Source: Bugula neritina
Lineage: Eukaryota > Bryozoa > Gymnolaemata > Cheilostomatida > Bugulidae
Length of the DNA: 60,000 nucleotides
Assembly: GCA_964035545.1 (NCBI GenBank)
Contig: OZ037771.1
Location: 8,730,408-8,790,407, forward strand
Reading direction: 5' to 3'
Shown here: in pieces, positions 37,301 through 47,900 of the stretch
Numbering within the stretch: the stretch's first letter is position 1
Layout: every line of letters begins with the position of its first letter
Notes under the pieces: generated by a model
Databases searched by the model: none
What the model saw: only the letters and a program-made list of their open reading frames with translations
What the model was told of the DNA's origin: nothing
Position numbers and translations under genes: made by a program

Positions 37301-40300
37301 AGTAGTATATCACAGAGTAGTATATCACAGAGTAGTATATCACACAGTAGTATATCACAGAGTAGTATATCACAGAGTAGTATATCACACAGTAGTATAT
37401 CACAAAGTAGTATATCACAGAGTAGTATATCACAGAGTAGTATATCACACAGTAGTATATCACAGAGTAGTATATCACAGAGTAGTATATCACACAGTAG
37501 TATATCACAAAGTAGTATATCACACAGTAGTATATCACACAGTAGTATATCACACAGTAGTATATCACAGAGTAGTATATCATACAGTAGTATATCACAC
37601 AGTAGTATATCACAGAGTAGTATATCACACAGTAGTATATCACACAGTAGTATATCACACAGTAGTATATCACACAGTAGTATATCATACAGTAGTATAT
37701 CACACAGTAGTATATCATACAGTAGTATATCACATAGTAGTATATCACAAAGTAGTATATCACAGAGTAGTATATCATACAGTAGTATATCACAGAGTAG
37801 TATATCACACAGTAGTATATCACAGAGTAGTATATCATACAGTAGTATATCACACAGTAGTATATCACACAGTAGTATATCACACAGTAGTGTATCATAC
37901 AGTAGTATATCATACAGTAGTATATCACAGAGTAGTATATCACACAGTAGTATATCACACAGTAGTATATCACAGAGTAGTATATCACACAGTAGTATAT
38001 CACAGAGTAGTATATCACACAGTAGTATATCACACAGTAGTATATCACACAGTAGTATATCATACAGTAGTATATCATACAGTAGTATATCACACAGTAG
38101 TATATCACAGAGTAGTATATCATACAGTAGTATATCACAGAGTAGTATATCACACAGTAGTATATCACACAGTAGTATATCACAGAGTAGTATATCACAC
38201 AGTAGTATATCACACAGTAGTATATCACAGAGTAGTATATCATACAGTAGTATATCACAGAGTAGTATATCATACAGTAGTATATCATACAGTAGTATAT
38301 CATACAGTAGTATATCATACAGTAGTGTATCATACAGTAGTATATCACAGAGTAGTATATCACAGAGTAGTATATCACAGAGTAGTATATCACAGAGTAG
38401 TATATCACACAGTAGTATATCACAGAGTAGTATATCACAGAGTAGTATATCATACAGTAGTATATCACACAGTAGTATATCATACAGTAATATATCACAC
38501 AGTAGTATATCACACAGTAGTATATCACAGAGTAGTATATCACACAGTAGTATATCACAAAGTAGTATATCACAGAGTAGTATATCACACAGTAGTATAT
38601 CACACAGTAGTATATCACACAGTAGTATATCATACAGTAGTATATCATACAGTAGTATATCATACAGTAGTATATCACACAGTAGTATATCATACAGTAG
38701 TATATCACATAGTAGTATATCACAGAGTAGTATATCACACAGTAGTATATCACAGAGTAGTATATCACACAGTAGTATATCACACAGTAGTATATCACAG
38801 AGTAGTATATCACACAGTAGTATATCACACAGTAGTATATCATACAGTAGTATATCACAGAGTAGTATATCACAGAGTAATATATCATACAGTAGTATAT
38901 CACACAGTAGTATATCACAGAGTAGTATATCACACAGTAGTATATCACACAGTAGTATATCACAGAGTAGTATATCACACAGTAGTATATCACACAGTAG
39001 TATATCACAGAGTAGTATATCATACAGTAGTATATCACAGAGTAGTATATCATACAGTAGTATATCATACAGTAGTATATCATACAGTAGTATATCATAC
39101 AGTAGTGTATCATACAGTAGTATATCACAGAGTAGTATATCACAGAGTAGTATATCACAGAGTAGTATATCACAGAGTAGTATATCACACAGTAGTATAT
39201 CACAGAGTAGTATATCACAGAGTAGTATATCATACAGTAGTATATCACACAGTAGTATATCATACAGTAATATATCACACAGTAGTATATCACACAGTAG
39301 TATATCACAGAGTAGTATATCACACAGTAGTATATCACAAAGTAGTATATCACAGAGTAGTATATCACACAGTAGTATATCACACAGTAGTATATCACAC
39401 AGTAGTATATCATACAGTAGTATATCATACAGTAGTATATCATACAGTAGTATATCACACAGTAGTATATCATACAGTAGTATATCACATAGTAGTATAT
39501 CACAGAGTAGTATATCACACAGTAGTATATCACAGAGTAGTATATCACACAGTAGTATATCACACAGTAGTATATCACAGAGTAGTATATCACACAGTAG
39601 TATATCACACAGTAGTATATCATACAGTAGTATATCACAGAGTAGTATATCACAGAGTAATATATCATACAGTAGTATATCACACAGTAGTATATCACAG
39701 AGTAGTATATCACACAGTAGTATATCACACAGTAGTATATCACAGAGTAGTATATCACACAGTAGTATATCACAGAGTAGTATATCACACAGTAGTATAT
39801 CACACAGTAGTATATCACACAGTAGTATATCACACAGTAGTATATCATACAGTAGTATATCATACAGTAGTATATCACACAGTAGTATATCACAGAGTAG
39901 TATATCACACAGTAGTATATCACATAGTAGTATATCACACAGTAGTATATCACACAGTAGTATATCACAGAGTAGTATATCACAGAGTAGTATATCACAC
40001 AGTAGTATATCACAGAGTAGTATATCACAGAGTAGTATATCACACAGTAGTATATCACAGAGTAGTATATCACACAGTAGTATATCATACAGTAGTATAT
40101 CACACAGTAGTATATCACACAGTAGTATATCACAGAGTAGTATATCACACAGTAGTATATCACATAGTAGTATATCACAGAGTAGTATATCACAGAGTAG
40201 TATATCACACAGTAGTATATCACAGAGTAGTATATCACACAGTAGTATATCACATAGTAGTATATCACAGAGTAGTATATCACAGAGTAGTATATCACAC

Positions 40301-41415
40301 AGTAGTATATCACAGAGTAGTATATCACACAGTAGTATATCACAGAGTAGTATATCACAGAGTAGTATATCACACAGTAGTATATCACACAGTAGTATAT
40401 CATACAGTAGTATATCACACAGTAGTATATCATACAGTAGTATATCACACAGTAGTATATCACAGAGTAGTATATCACATAGTAGTATATCACAGAGTAG
40501 TATATCACAGAGTAGTATATCACAGAGTAGTATATCACACAGTAGTATATCACAGAGTAGTATATCACACAGTAGTATATCACACAGTAGTATATCACAG
40601 AGTAGTATATCACAGAGTAGTATATCACACAGTAGTATATCACACAGTAGTATATCATACAGTAGTATATCATACAGTAGTATATCATACAGTAGTATAT
40701 CACACAGTAGTATATCATACAGTAGTATATCACATAGTAGTATATCACAAAGTAGTATATCACACAGTAGTATATCATACAGTAGTATATCACACAGTAG
40801 TATATCACACAGTAGTATATCACAGAGTAGTATATCACAGAGTAGTATATCACACAGTAGTATATCACACAGTAGTATATCACAGAGTAGTATATCACAC
40901 AGTAGTATATCACATAGTAGTATATCACAGAGTAGTATATCACAGAGTAGTATATCACAGAGTAGTATATCACACAGTAGTATATCACACAGTAGTATAT
41001 CACACAGTAGTATATCACAGAGTAGTATATCACACAGTAGTATATCACAGAGTAGTATATCACACAGTAGTATATCACACAGTAGTATATCACAGAGTAG
41101 TATATCACAGAGTAGTATATCACACAGTAGTATATCACACAGTAGTATATCACACAGTAGTATATCATACAGTAGTATATCATACAGTAGTATATCACAG
41201 AGTAGTATATCATACAGTAGTATATCATACAGTAGTATATCACAGAGTAGTATATCACACAGTAGTATATCACACAGTAGTATATCACACAGTAGTATAT
41301 CACAGAGTAGTATATCACACATAGTAGTATATCACACAGTAGTATATCACAGAGTAGTATATCATACAGTAGTATATCACACAGTAGTATATCACAGAGT
41401 AGTGTATCATACAGT
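31384..41415. repeat. 10-kb satellite array of a 15-bp unit, about 670 copies
   Basis: Continuous head-to-tail copies of agtagtatatcacac. The 15-bp period is almost perfect; a clear slip occurs near 41,320. Nearly all variation falls at two of the fifteen positions, giving five unit types ending cacac, cacag, catac, cacat and cacaa. Rare types read agtaa, tgtat, agcat, tagat or tcttac. Both flanks are unique sequence, so the whole array is in the window. Because 15 is divisible by 3, several frames stay open for 9-10 kb, but this is a repeat and not a gene. It ends about 520 bp beyond the 3' end of the WW-domain gene. Confidence 0.97.
38131..39765. repeat. 780-bp higher-order tandem duplication inside the 15-bp array
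   Basis: The order of variant units at 38,131-38,985 is repeated without change at 38,911-39,765, an offset of exactly 780 bp or 52 units. Rare units coincide, such as agtgtatcat at 38,325 and 39,105 and the agtaat units near 38,489 and 39,269. This is a recent segmental duplication within the array. Confidence 0.9.
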
Positions 41416-41938
41416 AACTCTACTCACAGCAGGTAACTGTCTTGAGCTCCCTTAAACAATGAACTATCTGGTCCCACAGCCAGCTTTGACCTGAAGTAAT
41501 ACAATACAGAGTCTTACAACACATATTCCTGTTTAAAACGGAGAAGTACTACACAAATACTGTGCAAACATGCTTTAAGCTTATATGCAACTGACTCAAC
41601 ACTAAACATATGTATGCTAATATATGAGTGTTTAAGGTGTGAACAGCTTAAAGCTTTTGATGACTAAATAAAACAAAGGGATCATCAGTGTTTCAAGGTT
41701 CTCTGCTGTTGTCCCTAAAACTCCATAGAACCACAAGACAAGGGTACATAGAAAGACCTATAGAGCTATTGCCCTCTGATGTGTATGCTAGAACTTTATT
41801 TACAGAAAGGAAGTGAATATATATACATTATTTTCATCATGGCTTAGTTTTATGAAGAATCAAGAGAATCTTATAAGTGAGCAAACCATATACTGTTTAA
41901 TAGAAACAAGAGCATGAGACTGGCTAAGGCAACACCCT
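41416..41938. other. Spacer between the satellite and the WW-domain gene
   Basis: Unique sequence that holds the 3' untranslated region of the minus-strand gene. No other gene is seen. Confidence 0.5.
41795..41800 (-). promoter_or_regulatory. Polyadenylation signal of the WW-domain gene
   Basis: AATAAA on the minus strand, about 140 nt after the stop codon of the predicted last exon. Confidence 0.5.
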
Positions 41939-44900
41939 TTAACACATGCACCACCAACACCACTTGTTCACCAACATAAGTGTCACGTACTTGACCACTG
42001 GTTTAGTTGGAGATTTATTCCCTTTTACCCCTTGACCTTTCGGTTTACGTTCTTTAGCATGAGAGGTCATTGCTGGATCTATAGCAGTAGCCTTAGCTGG
42101 GAGGTTCTTCTGGGTAGACTTACCAGTACCACCTAAACAAACCATAGTCACTAAAGTATCTGAACATGTATCAGAGACTAACAATATAAGATATGGTCAA
42201 ACTTGAAGTATTTAAAACTATCTATTATTTCAAGTATATAAAGTAAGCAAAATTAGAATAAAATATATATATTTTGCAAAGGACAGTCCTTAATAATATC
42301 ACCAAGTAAACACAAACCAGTTTTTAAAAAGAAGAAATATTAGCAAGCTACAAAAGCTCTAAACCCTAAAAAGAATAATTTCTGCAATAATTTCTACTGA
42401 TACACTATAACTTACCAACCTCACCCTGTAAATTACAATGTGTGAACAAACATAGAGAGAGGTTTGCTTACTGTTAGCAGCAGCCGTTGCAGGTTTAGAT
42501 GAAGAGGTGCCAGCCACAGATGTGGAAGGTGTTGAGGCAGCAGCAGCGGGTCTGGATGCTGTTGAGGCAGCAGTAGCGGGTCTGGACGCTGTTGAGGCAG
42601 CAGTAGCAGGTCTGGATGCTGTTGAGGCAGCAGTAGCAGGTTTGGATGCTGTTGAGGCAGCAGTAGCGGGTCTGGATGCTGTTGAGGCAGCAGTAGCGGG
42701 TCTGGATGCTGAAGTACTACAACAGCATCAGAAGACAGTGGTGACAAGTAATTACCAATAGCCTCTACCTGAGCTGTGTTTGAATTATTATTCTGTTGTC
42801 AGAAAGCTATTGGCTTGGCAATCTCACCAACTCCACCATAAATAAATCTGTCGGTTTGACCAACCAAGAGGCACCTGCACCTACCTGGTTGTCAGTGACT
42901 TGAGTAAGCTGACCACTTTCTTCTCATCATAGTTTGTGGATTCCAAAGCCATTGTGATCAGGTCGTTTGGTGTATTTGGAAAATCTTTCCTAATCTTTTT
43001 CTCCACTGTATTTGGAGAAAAAAATGATACAAGTAAAATGTGATGTCAGACTCACTCTACAGCACATTTATCAAATTACAGGGTAATTAATAGAGATACA
43101 ATACAATCTAACTGCCCCCATATCGTCTTCTCTGTGTTATTATTACATTATATTATTATTATTTTCTGTTATTATTTTATTGTATTACTATTTTATATTA
43201 TTATTATATTATATTTTTATGATATTAATATTTATCACTTTTCACATAAAATTCATCTTAAATCAACTTATGAGTGATTTGGTAAATAGATTACAAAGGC
43301 TCGACAAAGGAGCTCTGTGACCAACGATGAGAGGTTATCTCCACAACCTTAATTACTCAGAAGTATTTCTTAGCAGAGGACATACCGTCAGCTTTCTTCT
43401 TCTCCGCCTCCCGAGCAGCCACTTCCTTCTGCTGCTTCTCATACTGAGTGAGAAAACCGAGTTCCTTTAACTTCTTCTTTGTGGTAGCTTCTTCAGCATT
43501 GCAACTGGTTTTCAAAAAGTAATGCAACTATAATTAAAAGCATTTCAAAGCTTATTTAATAACTGGCCTAGAATAATTTTTAATTTAGAAATAACATTAG
43601 AAGTGACAGGACAAAGCGGAGATAGGTGAGAAAATAGGTGAGAATTAGAGGTGATATAATAGGGATCACAGCGTTTGCCTAGTAAGCACCAAGTCATGGA
43701 TTCCAAGGCCAAAGTGATGTTAGGAAGAGCATCCAGTCATAACTGCTTCTGTGCCCCATTTGAATAAGTACTAGCCCAATTTAACGACAAACCCTTTCCA
43801 TCGTGAGCATGAATTATTATAGGTGATAAAAATATGTAGCAGCCAATGCTCACTGAATCGGCTTAATCAACTAAGTAGATTGTAGAGTAGCCTGAGGTAC
43901 CTCATGATGGTTGACTTAAGTATATCCTCAGCACAATCATGGTACAGAGGCTGCAACTTTTGCATCAACCTTTCTGCCTTTATTTCTTGCTGTGAGACTT
44001 TTGCGTATCCTCTACCCTCAAGCTCAGCTATGGCATTCTTTTCCGAATTATTGTTGCTGCCAAAAAAAATTATCTCATGAAATTATAAAAATGGCTATAC
44101 ATAGAGCTATATATTTGACTGAAATGAATAATGTTTATTAAAATTTGAAACACAAAAGCTTTGCCAGAGATTAAATATTCCTTAGCTAAGCTGAAACTAA
44201 AAGTCACCACTTTGATGGAGTTACATGTATATGCTAGTAATGGTGGTTGTGTAAAACCTTTTACCGAGTCATTATAAAAATAAAATAACAATAAGAAATG
44301 AGGCAATGCTAAATCACAAAACTGGGTTGCAAGCTAGCCTGATGAGTGAAATTTATAAAAAAATTATTAAAAATATAGTAGCTACCAGCAAAATACAGGT
44401 GAGCTCAAGCTATTTGGTTTATAATAAGAGTTTGAAATTTATAATGCATATGTTGGGTCCGTTTTGTGGTGACTACCATATGTGTGAAAGAATAAAATAT
44501 ATATGTACAGTATTATTAATATAAGTTGCTCCAGCATAAAACTAACAAGATGCTTTCGGGGAAATACTAGTCTAAAACTCTGACTACTATTACTAGGGTT
44601 AGTACTAAGTACCACTGTAGCTAGTATTACCATGGTTAGTACTAAGTACCACTGTGGCTAGTATCACCATGGTTAGTACTAAGTACCGCTGTGGTTAGTA
44701 TCACCATGGTTAGTACTAAGTACCGCTGTGGTTAGTATCACCATGGTTAGTACTAAGTACCGCTGTGGCCTAGTATCACCATGATTAGTACTTAGTACCG
44801 CTGTGGTTAGTATCACCATGGTTAGTACTGAGTACCACTGTGGCTAGTATCACTATGGTTAGTACTAAGTACCATTGTAGCTAGTATCACTATGGTTAGT

Positions 44901-47900
44901 ACTAAGTACCACTGTGGCTAGTATTACCATGGTTAGTACTAAGTACCGCTGTGGTTAGTATCACCATGGTTAGTACTAAGTACCACTGTGGCTAGTATCA
45001 CTATGGTTAGTACTAAGTACCACTGTAGCTAGTATCACTATGGTTAGTACTAAGTACCACTGTGGCTAGTATCACCATGGTTAGTACTAAGTACCGCTGT
45101 GGTTAGTATCACCATGGTTAGTACTAAGTACCACTGTGGCTAGTATCACCATGGTTAGTACTAAGTACCGCTGTGGTTAGTATCACCATGGTTAGTACTA
45201 AGTACCACTGTGGCTAGTATCACCATGGTTAGTACTAAGTACCGCTGTGGTTAGTATCACCATGGTTAGTACTAAGTACCGCTGTGGTTAGTATCACCAT
45301 GGTTAGTACTAAGTACCGCTGTGGTTAGTATCACCATGGTTAGTACTAAGTACCGCTGTGGTTAGTATCACCATGGTTAGTACTAAGTACCACTGTGGCT
45401 AGTATCACTATGGTTAGTACTAAGTACCACTGTAGCTAGTATCACTATGGTTAGTACTAAGTACCACTGTGGCTAGTATCACCATGGTTAGTACTAAGTA
45501 CCACTGTGGCTAGTATTACCATGGTTAGTACTAAGTACCGCTGTGGTTAGTATCACCATGGTTAGTACTAAGTACCACTGTAGCTAGTATCACCATGGTT
45601 AGTACTAAGTACCACTGTAGCTAGTATTACCATGGTTGGTAGACTGCTGCTAATACTATACACTATACTGACTATAAGCACACCTCTCCAAAGCAGCTCT
45701 GATATGGCCTTCAAAGGCATCGGGAAAAGTTTCTTTGAGCTTCTTGATAAGCTTTTCATCAGCTCGAACAAACAGACCAACTTTCTTGGGTTCTTGTACA
45801 GTGCTAGTGAAGCTAGTCTCTTGCTGTAAGTGTGTCATATGATATACTATAATATGATAATATATCATCAATATAATATAATATATGATATCACTAATAT
45901 CCATATTCAACTCCTATATATATTCCTCTAATACATAAACTTTGGCAACAGCTCAAACGTTTAAGGCTCAAATAACCTTGTCTCAAGTTGGCAGAGGAAG
46001 TAAACCAGCATTAGCTGGGTTCAACTGAACATTTGTAAGTTTATTAACTATTTCCAATTATTAGTTTAATTAGGAGAGCTTCACTATGCCGTAAGGTCAA
46101 CATTTACCATATGAATTATCAATTAGTCACGTTCAAGTTAAATGAGTCATAATTAAAATGACTATTATTGAAGTTTGTGCTAAGGTTATTACCAACAAAC
46201 TATAGAGATGTTCATACGCAGTGAATAATTTAACCAAACCCTATTAACCGCTTGAAGTACTGAGTTTAGAGATGAATTCTGGACTAGTAAACCTACCACC
46301 TCCAGGAGCCTGGTTAGCAAGCATTGGTGACACGTGTCACCTTGTTTCTTTACCTGAAATATATTCAACAATACAGTAACATGTACACATATGTAATAAT
46401 ATGGTAACATGTACATATATGTTAATAATACAGTAACATGTACACATACTCCATAGTGCAGTAACATAAACTAGTAGTAAATGATATGTTGAAAAACATA
46501 CTAGTGGTACTGTATTGAGTCATATACATGCAGTAATAGAAGCAGTATTAAAGACCAAACTTATAATGAATTAAATAAGAAAGAATAATATGATTTTATA
46601 ACTAATGGATATATTTAAACAACACTCAGTGTAATGGTGGAGTAAATAAATAGTTGAGTATTATTTAAAAATACTTTCATAATTCATTCCCATTTTAGGG
46701 CAAATATTATTCTAGAGTCAAAAATATGACATTGTAGAACGCAAAAGGTAGTTTAAACATGGACAAGAAATAAAGCAGCAAAAGACTGTACATACTGCAT
46801 GCTATACAGACAACAGTGAGCTACACACCATATGGCACATTGTATACTGTATATATTACAACAAACCACATTGTATACTGTATATAATACAACACACCAC
46901 ATGGCACATTGTATACTGTATATATTACAACAAGCCACATTGTATTATGTATTTAATACATACACTACAGTTCCAGGATATAAGCATTGCAATATACATA
47001 CATCAGTTTCATGACACTTGGAGCACTTGAAGCTGGAAGCTTTAGCCGTACACGAAGCACACACTTGCCCTGTGAGGAATAGAGTGAAGATACGAGATAT
47101 ATTATAATGCTGCTTGTCTGATAGAACCAGTACCTGTGAACTCAAAAGCAACAGAAACTGTGGCAGTAAAACAGCCAATGTTATTCAGTTGAACAAAAAT
47201 ATAACATGCAGTGCCGGTTCTATGACTGGGAATATAAACTCTTTAATTTAATACCCTTTATTAATTTACAAGTTATACCCACTTGCTATTATCAGAAGTG
47301 AACTGAATTATCTAACAAAGTGGCTATTACAGACATAGCAATTGCTAGATGCAAAAAAGCATCAAGAATTAGAATGGTTCTTTTGTACTCCAGAGCACAA
47401 AATACGCACATGTAACCAAATATTATTAGCATGAGTCATGCAAATAATATACAAGTTGTCACACGTATACAAACCTTTACACACTATACTACACACACGC
47501 TTTGGCACTATCGTACACACAACATTACACGGGTAGTACACACATTGTTATACATGATATCACACACAATGCTACACACAATGCTACACACAATGCTACA
47601 CACAATGTTACACACATTGCTACACACAATGTTACACACATTGCTACACACAATATTACACACATTGCTACACACAATGTTACACACATTGCTACACACA
47701 ATATTACACACATTGCTACACACAATGTTACACACATTGCTACACACATCGCTACACACCATGTTACAGAGCAGTACTCAAAAGTTTCTTGTTAATAAAA
47801 CGAACCAGCAGTTGAAACTTTAATCTTGGTACATTTAGAACAGAAAGCTCCCAGTGGCTGCATCTGATAGCCAGCACCTGTCCCAAACTGTCCATATCTC

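Noticed and set aside
31384-41415. Centromeric or telomeric identity for the 15-bp array
   Set aside because: The array is only 10 kb, ends in unique sequence on both sides and lies next to ordinary genes; the unit is unlike TTAGGG-type telomere repeats.
31316-41455. Open frames of about 3,000-3,400 codons on both strands
   Set aside because: They exist only because the 15-bp unit has no stop in those frames and 15 is divisible by 3. Their translations are 5-aa repeats on both strands at once. No splice, start context or domain supports a protein.
42433-42747. Alternative minus-strand frame with HPDPLLLPQQ repeats
   Set aside because: It is continuous with sequence upstream of the exon 10 acceptor, but does not match the phase of the neighbouring exons, whereas the Ser/Ala/Pro frame does.
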